Shown here: positions 34,774 through 43,695 of the stretch, piece by piece
Position numbering within the stretch: the stretch's first letter is position 1
How the letters are laid out: the number at the start of each line of letters is the position of its first letter
DNA from: DASQFQ01 sp963722815
Lineage (GTDB): Bacteria > Actinomycetota > Thermoleophilia > Solirubrobacterales > Solirubrobacteraceae
Assembly: GCA_963722815.1 (NCBI GenBank)
Contig: CAVROM010000010.1
Span: 372,001-436,000, forward strand
Direction of reading: 5' to 3'
DNA: 64,000 nt
Notes under the pieces: model-generated
Seen by the model: only the letters and a program-made list of their open reading frames with translations
The model's database searches: none
What the model was told of the DNA's origin: nothing
Position numbers and translations under genes: made by a program

Positions 34774-35187
34774 ATGGCCGCGGACCCCGACTGCCTGTTC
34801 TGCAAGATCGTCGCCGGTGAGGTGCCCTCCACGCGCGTCCACGAGGACGAGCGCACGATCGCGTTCATGGACATCAACCCGGCCACGCGCGGGCACCTGC
34901 TGGTGATCCCGCGCGAGCACGCCACCGACGTGCGCGACATCCCCGCGGAGGATCTGCACGCGGTGCTCGACGTCGTCCAGCGGCTCGCCCGCACGGTGGT
35001 GGAGAGGCTCGGCGCCGACGGCGTCAACCTCCTCAACTCCACCGGCCGCGCGGCGTGGCAGACCGTCTTCCACTTCCATCTGCACGTGATCCCGCGCTAC
35101 GACTCGGATCCGCTGCGCCTGCCCTGGCAGCCGGAGCCGGGCGACCGCGACGAGATCGCCGCGGCAGCCGACGAGCTGACGGCCTGA
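34774..35187 (+). CDS. HIT-family nucleotide hydrolase/transferase
   Basis: 137 residues. CLFCKIVAGEVPSTRVHEDE holds the CxxC seen in Zn-binding HIT (Hint) proteins, then AFMDINPATRGHLLVIPREH, and TVFHFHLHVIPRYD gives the histidine triad HxHxH with the catalytic middle histidine. The family hydrolyses purine nucleoside phosphoramidates and related adducts. The ATG at 34774 lies 16 bp beyond the long hairpin. The stop overlaps the next start (TGATG). Cytosolic. Confidence 0.9.
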   Translation: MAADPDCLFCKIVAGEVPSTRVHEDERTIAFMDINPATRGHLLVIPREHATDVRDIPAEDLHAVLDVVQRLARTVVERLGADGVNLLNSTGRAAWQTVFHFHLHVIPRYDSDPLRLPWQPEPGDRDEIAAAADELTA

Positions 35188-35768
35188 TGCGGCCGGCGGT
35201 GGTCGTGCTCCTCGTGCTGGCGGGCCTGATGGCCGCGCCGGCCGCCGCGCAGAGCCCGTCCTTCATCAAGGACTCGGCCAGCGATGGCAAGGGCCCGCTC
35301 GACGTCGTGCGCGTCGCGCTGGGGCCGCGCAAGGACGGCCGCCTGCGCGGCGAGATCACGATGGAGAAGGCGTGGACGACCGCCGACCTGCGCGCGGGCT
35401 CCGGCCCCGCGGGCTCGGTCTGCCTCCAGCTCTACACGAAGCGCGTGCCGGGCGAGGACCCGCCGGACTACCTCGTCTGCGCGAGCCCGTCCGCGAGCGG
35501 TGACGAGCTCCGCGGGCGCGTGCTGCGCGACCGCGCCAACGGGCCCCCCCGGCTGGTGAGCGTCGCCACCGTCACCCGCCCCTCGACGCGTACCGTCTAC
35601 CTCCGCTTCGACCAGGTGGCGATCAAGCGCCCGACCCACGTCCGCTTCGCCGGCGAGGCCGTGACGCGCGGCGCGAAGTGCCCGAAGCCGCTCGGTTGCC
35701 GAGACACCGGCCCCGACGCTCCCGGAACTCGAAATCTGACCTTGCACTCGGCCTCCGCCTCCGGTTAG
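35187..35768 (+). CDS. Secreted protein of unknown function
   Basis: 193 residues. Signal peptide MRPAVVVLLVLAGLMAAPAAAQ with likely cleavage at AAA-Q is seen in two parts. The mature part is strand-rich with three or four spaced cysteines (VCLQLYT, YLVCAS, AKCPKPLGC), consistent with disulfides outside the cell. No known domain. It is coupled to the HIT gene by TGATG. Similar short secreted beta-proteins occur in Thermoleophilia, but a role is not evident. Confidence 0.62.
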   Translation: MRPAVVVLLVLAGLMAAPAAAQSPSFIKDSASDGKGPLDVVRVALGPRKDGRLRGEITMEKAWTTADLRAGSGPAGSVCLQLYTKRVPGEDPPDYLVCASPSASGDELRGRVLRDRANGPPRLVSVATVTRPSTRTVYLRFDQVAIKRPTHVRFAGEAVTRGAKCPKPLGCRDTGPDAPGTRNLTLHSASASG

Positions 35769-35782
35769 CGTTGTCCGCGTCA

Positions 35783-35804
35783 GGACCGGTCAGAGGGACC
35801 GGTC
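35783..35804. promoter_or_regulatory. Two 9-bp repeats upstream of cspA
   Basis: GGACCGGTC occurs at 35783-35791 and 35796-35804 (13 bp centre to centre), each containing the palindrome GACCGGTC. The distance of just over one helix turn and the position 28 bp before the cspA start suggest an operator or a leader element. GCCAGAGGGG further down serves as ribosome site. Confidence 0.4.
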
Positions 35805-35831
35805 GACGCAGCCAGAGGGGTCTCAGCACGT

Positions 35832-36035
35832 ATGGGCACCGGGACGGTCAAGTGGTTCAGCGACGACAAGGGCTTCGGCTTCATCACGCCCGATGAGGGC
35901 GGCCGGGACCTGTTCGTCCATTTCAGCGGCATCACCGGCGACGGCTACCGCTCGCTCGCCGAGGGCACGAAGGTCTCCTACGACGAGGAGCAGGGCGACA
36001 AGGGCCCGAAGGCGGTCAACGTAGCGAAGCTCTGA
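35832..36035 (+). CDS. cspA: Cold-shock domain protein
   Basis: 67 residues, a single cold-shock domain. GTVKWFSDDKGFGFITPDEG carries RNP1 (KGFGFI), DLFVHFSGI is RNP2, and the tail ends DKGPKAVNVAKL. It binds single-stranded nucleic acid and melts RNA structure. AGAGGGG lies 12 bp upstream of ATG. It stands alone with its own upstream repeats. Confidence 0.95.
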   Translation: MGTGTVKWFSDDKGFGFITPDEGGRDLFVHFSGITGDGYRSLAEGTKVSYDEEQGDKGPKAVNVAKL

Positions 36036-36081
36036 GCTGACGTCGCGCAACCCCGGCGGGGCCGTCGTGTTCAATGCCGGG

Positions 36082-36762
36082 ATGCGCTTCTCCCACAAGG
36101 GAGCCCTCACCCTGCTCGCGGCCGTCGCGCTCGCGACGTCAGCGGCTGCGCCGTCGGGGGCCAAGATCATCGAGATCGGGTCGGCGACCGCCCCCGGCGC
36201 GCCGTCGTGCCCCAGCAACCCCTGCCAGGCGGTCTCCCGGACCACGGGCTACCAGGCCAAGGTCGGGACCAAGCGCCAGGTCATGGCCGCGCCCGCCGAC
36301 GGCAAGATCGTCGCCTGGACGATCACGCTCGGCTCGCCCGGGAAAGCCCAGATCAACTTCTTCAACGACAACTACGGCGGCGCGGCGACGGCGGGGATCT
36401 CGGTCGTCAAGCCCGGCAAGAAGCTGCGCCACAAGGTCAACGGCCACAGCCCGCTCCAGCGCCTGCAGCCGTACTTCGGTACCACCGTGCAGTTCCCGCT
36501 CGACCGGTCCCTGACCGTGCGGAAGGGCTACCTGATCGCGCTGACGGTGCCGAGCTGGGCGCCGGCGCTCGCGCTCGGGATGGACAGCGGCACGCTGTGG
36601 CGGGCGAGCCGCCCGACCAACGCGTGCGACAAGCCGGGCCTGCAGTCCGCGCAGCTCGCCCTGGGGAACCAGGTCCCGTACCGCTGCCTGTACCGGACGG
36701 CGCGCCTGACCTACAGCGCGACGATGATCACGACGCCGACGCCGCCGAAGAAGCAGGGCTGA
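36082..36762 (+). CDS. Secreted protein of unknown function
   Basis: 226 residues from ATG 36082 (MRFSHKGALTLLAAVALATS is the signal peptide); an upstream GTG at 36067 is possible. The mature part starts AKIIEIG and holds SCPSNPCQAVSRTTGYQAKV, then IVAWTITLGSPGKAQINFFN. It is a strand-rich fold with four cysteines (two pairs). I know of similar proteins in Solirubrobacterales but not their function. The last 35 bp overlap the convergent GGDEF gene. Confidence 0.62.
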   Translation: MRFSHKGALTLLAAVALATSAAAPSGAKIIEIGSATAPGAPSCPSNPCQAVSRTTGYQAKVGTKRQVMAAPADGKIVAWTITLGSPGKAQINFFNDNYGGAATAGISVVKPGKKLRHKVNGHSPLQRLQPYFGTTVQFPLDRSLTVRKGYLIALTVPSWAPALALGMDSGTLWRASRPTNACDKPGLQSAQLALGNQVPYRCLYRTARLTYSATMITTPTPPKKQG

Positions 36763-39340
36763 GCGCGGGCACGCGCAGGCGCCCGGTCAGCGCCGCGACG
36801 ACCTGCGGGTCGAACTGGGTGCCGGACTTGTCGCGCAGCTCGGCGACCGCGTCCTCCGCCGACATCGCCTCGCGGTAGGGCCGCGTGGTGATCATCGCGT
36901 TGTAGGCGTCGCAGGCGAGGATGATCCGCGAGGCGATCGGGATCTCCGTGCCGGCCAGGCCGTCGGGGTAGCCGTTGCCGTCCCAGCGCTCGTGCTCGTG
37001 GCGCACCACCGGCGCCAGGTGCCCGAGCTGCGGCGTGCGGCGCAGGATCCGCTCGCCGATCACCGGGTGCTCGGCCATCACGCGCCACTCGGCCTCGTTG
37101 AGGGGCCCGGGCTTGTGGAGGATCTCGTTCGGGATCGCGAGCTTGCCGACGTCGTGCAGCAGCGCGCCGTGGCGGACGGTGTCCTGCTCGGAGGGGGAGA
37201 GGCCCAGCAGCTTGGCGACGTCGGTGGCGAGCGAGACGACCTGCTCGGAGTGGTCGTGCGTGTAGTTGTCGCGGGCCTCGATCGCGGCCGCGAGCGCCTG
37301 CACGGCGGCGGGCGAGCCGCTCTCAGGCCGCGCGCTGAACACCGCCATCGTCTGGCGCGCGACCAGCTCGACGAGCCGCAGGCGCTCGGTGGTGAGCTCG
37401 CGGCGGGTGCGGACGGCGATCAGGCCATGCGGGCGCCCCGCCCACAGCAGCGGCACGACGGCGTAGGCGCCGGCGGGGGCGCGGCGCGCCTCGGGGGGCT
37501 CATCGGCGCCGATCGCCGCCAGCAGGCCGGCGAGCGTGGGCCGGGAGATCGCGCCGAGCGGGAGCCGCTCGCGGATCGCAGAGGTCGCCTGCACGCGCTC
37601 GATCTGGAACACGCGCTCGCCCTCGCGGCACGCCACAGCGGCCTGGACGAGCACATCGTCGTCCCCGAGCTCGTAGAGCGCGACCTCGTCGGCGTCGATC
37701 GCGCGGTGGACGAAGGCCGGCAGCGCGAGCAGCGTCTGGCGGCTCGACTCGGAGGCCGCGACCATCCCCCAGAACTCGCGCATGATCGCCTCGGGCGAGC
37801 CGGCGCGCGCCTCGACGAGCTCGAGCTCCTGCTCGAGCCCGGCGCTCGCCACCGCGACGCGCGACTTGCCGGTGCGCTTGGCCAGCAGCAGCGCGCGGTC
37901 GGCGCGGTCGAGCAGCTCGTCGGCCGTCAGCGGCTCGCTCCAGTGGGCGACGCCGATCGAGCACGCCACGGGCACCGCGGCGGCCACGCGGTCCGCGACG
38001 GCGCGGCCGCCGGCGTTGTCGGCGCCGGGGAGCAGGACGACGAACTCGTCGCCGCCGTAGCGGGCGACGATGTCGTGGTCGCGCAGCTCGCCGCGCAGGG
38101 CGTCGGCCACGACCCGTAGCTGCTCGTCCCCGGCCTGGTGGCCCTGGTCGTCGTTGACGGTCTTGAAGTCGTCGAGGTCGAGCAGCAGGCACGCGAGCGG
38201 TGCGCCGGTGCGGCGTGCGCGGGAGATCTCCTCGCGCACGCGCAGCTGCAGGGCGCCGTGGTTGATGAGGCCGGTGAGGGCGTCGGTGGTGGCCGCGATG
38301 CGAGCGAGCTGGTACGCCTCGGCGTTCTGGCACGCGACGACCGCGAGCGCGGCGATCGCCTCGAGCGCGCGGAGGTCCTCGTCGGTGACCCGGCGCATCT
38401 CGGTGAAGCCGACCGACAGCGCGCCCTTGAGCTCGCCGTTCCACACCATCGGGACGCCGGCGGCGGTCTTGATCGAGCCGAGCGAGTCGTGGGCGATCTC
38501 GATCTCGGTCTGGTAGGCGTTCGTGACGAACGGCTGCCCGGTCGTCAGCACGCGCCCGGCGACGCCCTCGCCGCCGCTGAGGACGATGCCGGTCCAGCTC
38601 TTGTCGGTGTTGTGGCCCGCGGTGGCGACGCCCCCGCCCAGGCCGTCGGCGAGGTAGACGCCGGCCATCGCGCCGCCCATGGCGTGGTCAGCCTCGCGGG
38701 CCAGCGTCGCGAGCACCTCGACGAGCTCGAGCGAGGCGTTCAGCGCCGCCGCGGCGCGGGTGAGGGCGGCGTCGCGCTCCGCCTGCGCGGCGCGGCGGCG
38801 CTCGGACTCGAGCAGCGCGAGCGCGGCGGCGGCCTGGTTGGCGACCGTCTGCGCGAAGTCGATGTCGTCGGCGCCGAACTCGCGCGGCTCGTGGCTGATG
38901 AGGATCGCGACGTAGCGCACCTCGCCGCCCCAGCCGAGCGGCACATAGGCCATCGAGGCGACGTCGAAGCGCTCGACCAGGTCCTGTCGGACGCCCTGGG
39001 CGCCGGGGGCGTCGGGGACGATCAGCGTCTCGCCGGTGGCGACGACCCAGGCGACGCCGGAAGGGCGCTCGTCGAGCACCTGGACGTAGCCGGACGGGGC
39101 GCCCTCGGGGGCCGCCACGGTGGCGTGGCCGACCTCGCCGCCCTGGGAGACCTCGGAGAGGTGGACCTGACCGAGGCTCAGGCCGTCGCGCAGGGCATGG
39201 ACGAGCGCGCCGGTGACGTCGGCGGGCGTGCGGGCGCGCAGCACGGCCTCGGAGAGGCGGTGCACGGCTTCCAGCGGCGATCGGACGGGTGAAGGCGGCA
39301 CGGCGGAGCTTCTGGACGCATCGGCTTCATGCGCCCTCAC
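36728..39340 (-). CDS. GAF-GAF-GGDEF-GAF-HD-GYP cyclic-di-GMP protein
   Basis: 870 residues, GTG start. GAF domains at about 25-175 and 195-345 are followed by GGDEF at about 350-510 (LTGLINHGALQLRVREEISR; HDIVARYGGDEFVVLLPGAD). RDHD, five residues before GGDEF, fits an inhibitory I-site (RxxD). A third GAF-like region spans about 520-680. The HD-GYP domain (690-850) has ARDNYTHDHSEQVV, LLHDVGKLAIPNEILHKPG, MAEHPVIGERIL and HEHERWDGNGYPDGL. So one chain has both c-di-GMP synthase and phosphodiesterase-type modules, with GAF sensors. No TM. It lies 12 bp after the lipoprotein gene. Which activity dominates cannot be told. Confidence 0.88.
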   Translation of the reverse strand: MRAHEADASRSSAVPPSPVRSPLEAVHRLSEAVLRARTPADVTGALVHALRDGLSLGQVHLSEVSQGGEVGHATVAAPEGAPSGYVQVLDERPSGVAWVVATGETLIVPDAPGAQGVRQDLVERFDVASMAYVPLGWGGEVRYVAILISHEPREFGADDIDFAQTVANQAAAALALLESERRRAAQAERDAALTRAAAALNASLELVEVLATLAREADHAMGGAMAGVYLADGLGGGVATAGHNTDKSWTGIVLSGGEGVAGRVLTTGQPFVTNAYQTEIEIAHDSLGSIKTAAGVPMVWNGELKGALSVGFTEMRRVTDEDLRALEAIAALAVVACQNAEAYQLARIAATTDALTGLINHGALQLRVREEISRARRTGAPLACLLLDLDDFKTVNDDQGHQAGDEQLRVVADALRGELRDHDIVARYGGDEFVVLLPGADNAGGRAVADRVAAAVPVACSIGVAHWSEPLTADELLDRADRALLLAKRTGKSRVAVASAGLEQELELVEARAGSPEAIMREFWGMVAASESSRQTLLALPAFVHRAIDADEVALYELGDDDVLVQAAVACREGERVFQIERVQATSAIRERLPLGAISRPTLAGLLAAIGADEPPEARRAPAGAYAVVPLLWAGRPHGLIAVRTRRELTTERLRLVELVARQTMAVFSARPESGSPAAVQALAAAIEARDNYTHDHSEQVVSLATDVAKLLGLSPSEQDTVRHGALLHDVGKLAIPNEILHKPGPLNEAEWRVMAEHPVIGERILRRTPQLGHLAPVVRHEHERWDGNGYPDGLAGTEIPIASRIILACDAYNAMITTRPYREAMSAEDAVAELRDKSGTQFDPQVVAALTGRLRVPALSPASSAASAS

Positions 39341-39352
39341 CTTGACCCACCG

Positions 39353-39751
39353 TCAGCAGGCCCCGGCGTTCTCCTGGCAGAACTGCTCGAACTGCTGTGG
39401 CGGGGTCCCGTCGGCGGGCTTCGTGTCGTTCGACGCCGAGTCCTGCTGCTGGGCCGCCGGTGTGGGGGTGGCGGCAGTCGTGCCCCCGGTGCCGGTGGTG
39501 CCGGTGGTGCCGGTGGAGCCCGTCGTCCCGCTGGCGGGGGTCGGCGTTTGCGTCGCGTCGGCCGAGGGAGTCGACGTCGGCGTGGCGCTGGCGTCCTCGG
39601 ACAGGTCGGCGGCGCCCTTGACGTGTGGCACGGTCAGCTCGGCCGGCGGCCCGGGGACCTCGGGAACGTCGCTCCCGCCACTCCCGCAGCCGGCGGCGGC
39701 GAGGGCGAGCGCGAGTACGGTGATGAGAAGCGTGGAGCGGAGCAGGCGCAC
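39353..39751 (-). CDS. Small lipoprotein
   Basis: 132 residues from GTG 39751. Signal and lipobox: TLLITVLALALAAAGCGSGG, with lipidation at the cysteine of AAGC. The rest is disordered and Thr/Pro/Gly-rich (PTSTPSADATQTPTPASGTT and repeats of TGTTGT), ending in FEQFCQENAGAC with two cysteines. The function is unknown; the Thr-rich stretch looks like an extracellular linker. It lies between the zinc-ribbon gene (17 bp) and the GGDEF gene (12 bp) on the same strand. Confidence 0.65.
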   Translation of the reverse strand: MRLLRSTLLITVLALALAAAGCGSGGSDVPEVPGPPAELTVPHVKGAADLSEDASATPTSTPSADATQTPTPASGTTGSTGTTGTTGTGGTTAATPTPAAQQQDSASNDTKPADGTPPQQFEQFCQENAGAC

Positions 39752-39768
39752 GGTGGCGGAGGGGCGCG

Positions 39769-40032
39769 TCAGCGCGGGAGCGCGGCCATGCGGCGGCCGC
39801 ACGTGGGGCAGTCGTTGAGGTCCTTCTGGGCCATCTGGTCGCACCAGTTGCAGAACCGCAGGTTCTCCACCGCCCACGGCAGCGCGGACTTCGACGGCGC
39901 GAGCGGCAGCAACTTGCCGACGATCTCCAGCGGCTCGCCCGTCTCGCGGTCGAGGTAGGTGTGCCCTGGCTCGGCCTCGACGAGAATCTCGCGGCCGGTG
40001 GAGGGCGTGCGGAGGCGGTACTGCTGGCCCAT
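39769..40032 (-). CDS. Zinc-ribbon protein of unknown function
   Basis: 87 residues from ATG 40032 (an upstream GTG/ATG at 40065 would add 11). The N-terminal half is a small beta domain (MGQQYRLRTPSTGREILVEA). The C-terminal end is a clear zinc ribbon: FCNWCDQMAQKDLNDCPTCG, a C-x2-C ... C-x2-C arrangement. I see no nuclease or binding motif beyond it. It is divergent from the glycosyltransferase at 40084. Confidence 0.6.
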   Translation of the reverse strand: MGQQYRLRTPSTGREILVEAEPGHTYLDRETGEPLEIVGKLLPLAPSKSALPWAVENLRFCNWCDQMAQKDLNDCPTCGRRMAALPR

Positions 40033-40083
40033 CTGCGGCAGAGTAGCAACCGGATCGGGCACCACCGGTTAGGGTCCCGCACC

Positions 40084-41569
40084 GTGCGGATCCTGATCTT
40101 CCACGGCTATCTCCTCGGCGGTACCGGCTCGAACGTCTACAACTCCCGCCTCGCGGCGGCGCTGGTGCGCGCGGGGCACGAGGTCCACCTGCTGAGCCAG
40201 GAGCGCGAGCCGTTCGAGCAGGAGTGGGTCGACGCGGCGGGGAACTGGGATTCGGGCGCGCTCGAGCTCGAGACGCGCCGCGAGCCGGTGCGGGCGACGG
40301 TCTACCGCCCCGACCTCGGTGGCCTGCTGCCGGTCTACGTCGCCGACCGCTACGAGGGGATCGAGGCCAAGCCCTTCCCGGAGCTGTCGGAGGCCGAGCT
40401 CGACGGCTACCTGGCGCGCAACGTGGCTGCCGTGCGGGAGGTCGCCGAGCGGGCGCGCCCCGACCTCGCCCTGGCGAACCACCTGGTCATGGGCCCCGCC
40501 ATCCTCGCGCGCGCACTCGGCGACGTCCCCTACGCGGTCAAGGTCCACGGCTCGGCGCTCGAGTACACCGTCAAGCCGAACCCGGAGCGCTTCCTCCCGT
40601 ACGCCCGCGAGGGCCTCGCGCGCGCCCGCGCCGTGCTCGTGGGCTCCCGCCACACCGGGGAGAGCCTGTGGGCGGCGATCGGCGACCCCGAGCTCGAGGC
40701 CCGCACGAAGCTCGGTCCGCCGGGGGTCGACATCCGCGAGTTCCAGCCCCGCGAGCCCGCTGCGGCCCGCGACGGCCTGGAGGATCTCGTGGCGCGGCTC
40801 CACCACGCCCCGGCGGGGAATCCCGGCTCCTCGTTCGCACGCGACCCGGAGGCGGCCGCGGCCGCGCTCGCCACGATCGCCCCGGAGGACCGCCTGGTCG
40901 TCTTCGTGGGCAAGCTGATCGCCTCCAAGGGCGTCGACCTGCTGCTCGCCGCCTGGCCGCTGGTGCTCGAGCGCGTGCCGGACGCCAAGTTGGTGATCGT
41001 CGGCTTCGGCGCGTTCCGGGAGGGCCTGGAGGCGCTGGCCGGGGATCTCGCGTCCGGCCGCGACCTGCGCGGCGAGAACGGGCTCGACCTCCAGTACCTG
41101 CGGGCGTTCCTCGAGCGCGCCCCGGACGGTTATCCGGCGCGGGCCGAGCGGATCGTGTGGGCGGGGCGGCTCGACCACGCCGAGCTCGCCGACCTGCTGC
41201 CCGCCAGCGAGGCGATGGTCGTGCCCAGCACGTTCCCCGAGGCGTTCGGGATGGTCGCCGCCGAGGCTGCGGCGTGCGGCTCGCTGCCGGTGGTGGCGCT
41301 CCACTCGGGCCTGGGGGAGGTCGCGACCACGCTCTCCGAGGTCGTTCCGGAGGCCGCGCGGCCGCTGCTCGGCTTCGAGCGCGGCGCCGGACGCCGTGCC
41401 GCAGCTGGCGGCCGCGGTGGCCGGCTGGCTCGAGGCTCCCGAGGCGCTCCGGGCCGCGACGCGCGAGGCAATGGTGGCGGTCACGCGCGAGCGCTATTCG
41501 TGGGACGGCGTGGCACGGACCGTGCTGGCCGCGGCGGAGGGCCGGCTCGAAGGCTTGCCCGCCCCCTGA
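40084..41569 (+). CDS. Glycosyltransferase family 4, one frame break
   Basis: Starts GTG 40084: VRILIFHGYLLGGTGSNVYN, the GG acceptor loop. The second domain has RLVVFVGKLIASKGVDLLLA, DAKLVIVGFGAFREG, RIVWAGRLDHAELADLLPAS and VVPSTFPEAFGMVAAEAAAC (E-x7-E). One surplus base near 41385 shifts the frame; the remainder reads APDAVPQLAAAVAGWLEAPE and ends EGLPAP. About 494 residues. It is far from the main polysaccharide locus, so it may serve storage polymer, glycolipid or other glycan synthesis. Confidence 0.8.
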
Positions 41570-41588
41570 ACCGGTACGATCCCGCCGC

Positions 41589-42330
41589 ATGCCGAGAGGG
41601 AGAGGATTGGCCGCCGTCGCCGCCGCCGCGCTGCTCGTCGGCATTTCGGGCTGCCAGCTGAACGACACCGGCGACAACGTGGTCGCGGGCAAGCAGGACT
41701 TCGTGGCCAAGTGCGGCTCCTGCCACACCCTCAAGCGCGCCGGCACCACCGGCGTGACCGGGCCCAACCTCGACGAGGCGTTCCAGCAGGCGCGCTCCAG
41801 CGGCTTCGGCCAGAACACGTTCAAGGGCATCGTCTACCGCCAGATCCTCCAGCCCGAACCGCACCCCGCAGATCGACCCCGTGACGGGCAAGACCGGCGC
41901 CGAGATGCCCGCCAAGCTGTTCACGGGCACCAAGGCGCAGGACGTCGCGGCCTACGTGGCCAGCGCCGTCGCGAAGCCGGGCGAGGACAAGGGCCAGCTC
42001 GGGAGCGTCGGCGTCAAGCGCTCCAACGCCGTCGCCAAGGAGTCGGGCGGCAAGCTGACGATCCCGGCCGACCCCGGGGGCGCCCTCGCCTACACGTTCG
42101 GCTCGGCCCAGTCCGGCGCCGGCCAGGTCGAGATCGACTCGCCGAACAAGTCGTCGATCGACCATGACATCGCGGTCGAGGGCAACGGCGTGAGCGAGGT
42201 CGGCGAGGTCGTCAAGAACGGCGGCGTCTCGAAGATCAGCGTCTCGCTCAAGCCGGGGGAGTACACGTTCTTCTGCTCGGTCCCGGGCCACCGCCAGGGC
42301 GGCATGGAGGGCAAGCTCACCGTGAAGTGA
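41589..42330 (+). CDS. Cytochrome c / cupredoxin fusion lipoprotein, one frame break
   Basis: Starts MPRGRGLAAVAAAALLVGIS with lipobox GC. The first domain (about 25-115) has FVAKCGSCHTLKRAGTTGVT, the CxxCH heme site, and GAEMPAKLF with a likely Met ligand. The second domain (about 135-246) is a plastocyanin-like cupredoxin: SSIDHDIAVEG has the first His, and FFCSVPGHRQGGMEGKL gives Cys, His and Met for a type 1 copper. One surplus base near 41870 breaks the frame within the heme domain. It converges on the A2 oxidase operon (14-bp overlap with ctaG). A role as membrane-tethered electron carrier to the oxidase is likely. Confidence 0.78.
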
Positions 42331-42938
42331 CGGCGGGGCTGCGGCTCGCCGTCGCCGCCGCCGCGCGCGCCTCGTCGGCGTCGTACTGCTGGCCCGCGCG
42401 GCTGAACAGGAACGCCAGCGCGAACATCATCAGGATGATGTCGAGCGTGACCATCATCGCGCCCGCCAGCTGCCGGTCGGAGAGCGCGCTCAGCCCCAGC
42501 GCGCGCTGGCCGCTCCCGTAGACGTCCGTGTAGATCGGATGGCGGATGAGCACGAAGTTCATCCCCAGGAACATGCCGAGGAAGCGCGCGGACAGCACGT
42601 GCCCGATCTTCCACAGCTCGCCCCGCAGCCGCCGCTTGGGCTCGAGCACCGACCACCAGACACTTCGGCAGGAAGAACATCAGCACCGGGTTGCGCAGCC
42701 CGACGAGCATGATCGGCGCCGCGAGGTCGGCGATCAGCAGATGCTGGAGCACGTGGGCGGACAGCAGGTCGTCCCCGTACCAGTCGACCGGGCTCAGCAG
42801 CCCGATGATCCAGAGCGCCATCGCCGTGTGCCACATGGCGATCTGGAAGCGCGGCACCGTGACGCCGCGCCGCTTGAGCACCCGCAGCGCGCGCAGGTAC
42901 AGCCCCTCGAGGAGCACCAGCCAGAGGACGATCGCCAT
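42317..42938 (-). CDS. ctaG: Cytochrome c oxidase assembly protein, CtaG (caa3) type, one frame break
   Basis: Polytopic membrane protein. FQIAMWHTAMALWIIGLLSP, then LLSAHVLQHLLIADLAAPIM with the conserved H-x3-H, belong to CtaG_caa3, which helps insert copper. A surplus T near 42660 splits the frame (FFLPK, then VWWSVLEPKRRLRGELW). The second part continues VLIRHPIYTDVYGSG and a last helix. Joined, about 206 residues. It is the last gene of the operon, 14 bp after the small TM gene. Such proteins normally have 7 helices; about six are seen. Confidence 0.75.
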
Positions 42939-42952
42939 GGCTCTAAGGCGCG

Positions 42953-43063
42953 CTAGAACAGCGCGCGGACCAGCAGCACGAACCCGGCGATCAGTACCGC
43001 GACCACGACCACGTAGATCAGGAAGCGGAACGCCTCCGCCTCGGAGCGGAGCGGGTTGAGCAC
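42953..43063 (-). CDS. 36-residue single-TM protein in the oxidase operon
   Basis: Starts GTG 43063, whose G is also the last base of the subunit III stop (TAGTG). The charged head LNPLRSEAEAFRFL is followed by one TM helix (YVVVVAVLIAGFVLLV). No known family fits with certainty; short single-TM subunits of terminal oxidases have this layout. It has exactly the length of the small protein at 52808 in the second oxidase operon. Confidence 0.6.
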   Translation of the reverse strand: MLNPLRSEAEAFRFLIYVVVVAVLIAGFVLLVRALF

Positions 43064-43695
43064 TAGATGATGTAGACGCTCAGGTACACGATCACCCACA
43101 TGACGTCGACGAAGTGCCAGTAGATGCCCGGCACCTCGACGCCGCGGTGCTCCTCGGGCGTGAAGTGCCCCTTGAAGCTGCGGATCGTGACCATCGAGAG
43201 CAGCGTCAGGCCGACGAACACGTGCGCGCCGTGCAGGCCCGTGAGCCCGTAGAACACGGAGGCCTGGGCGGTGTCGGCGGGCGAGAAGCCGATGTGCACG
43301 TACTCGTTGATCTGGATGAAGAGGAACGTCGCGCCGAGCCCGAGCGTGGTGACGATCCCGGCCTTGAGCCCGAAGCGGTTGCCCGACTTGGCGCACTCGA
43401 GCGCCCAGTGCATCGTGAACGAGGACGACAGCAGGATCGCGGTGTTGACGCCGGCGATCAGCTTCGGCAGCTCCGTGCCCGCGGCCGGCCACTCGTCGCC
43501 GTTCACGACCCGGATGAAGAAGTAGGCCGTGAAGAAGGCCCCGAAGACCATCACCTCGGAGATGATGAAAAGCAGCATGCCGAGCAGCTGCGGCTCGACG
43601 CGCGAGGAGCGGTTGGCCTCGGGCGGGCCGTGGTGCTCCTCGTCGTGGACGCCCGCGTGGCTGCCGTGCGTGCCGGCTACGGAGGCGGCTTCCAT
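43063..43695 (-). CDS. ctaE: Cytochrome c oxidase subunit III
   Basis: 210 residues. Soluble start rich in His and acidic residues (HGSHAGVHDEEHHGPPEANR), then five TM helices: LLGMLLFIISEVMVFGAFFT, IRVVNGDEW, NTAILLSSSFTMHWALECAK, GLTGLHGAHVFVGLTLLSMV and YWHFVDVMWVIVYLSVYII. The E and H motifs (SEVMVF; GLHGAHV; WHFVDVMW) are those of COX3. Its start overlaps the stress-protein stop (TGATG). It stabilises subunit I. Confidence 0.92.
   Translation of the reverse strand: MEAASVAGTHGSHAGVHDEEHHGPPEANRSSRVEPQLLGMLLFIISEVMVFGAFFTAYFFIRVVNGDEWPAAGTELPKLIAGVNTAILLSSSFTMHWALECAKSGNRFGLKAGIVTTLGLGATFLFIQINEYVHIGFSPADTAQASVFYGLTGLHGAHVFVGLTLLSMVTIRSFKGHFTPEEHRGVEVPGIYWHFVDVMWVIVYLSVYII

Noticed and set aside
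34588..35187. Extended HIT protein starting MIDPATPVPVCTRP
   Set aside because: The extra 60 codons are the palindrome itself; the mirror strand gives an equally similar MIDP frame. The HIT domain starts normally at 34774.
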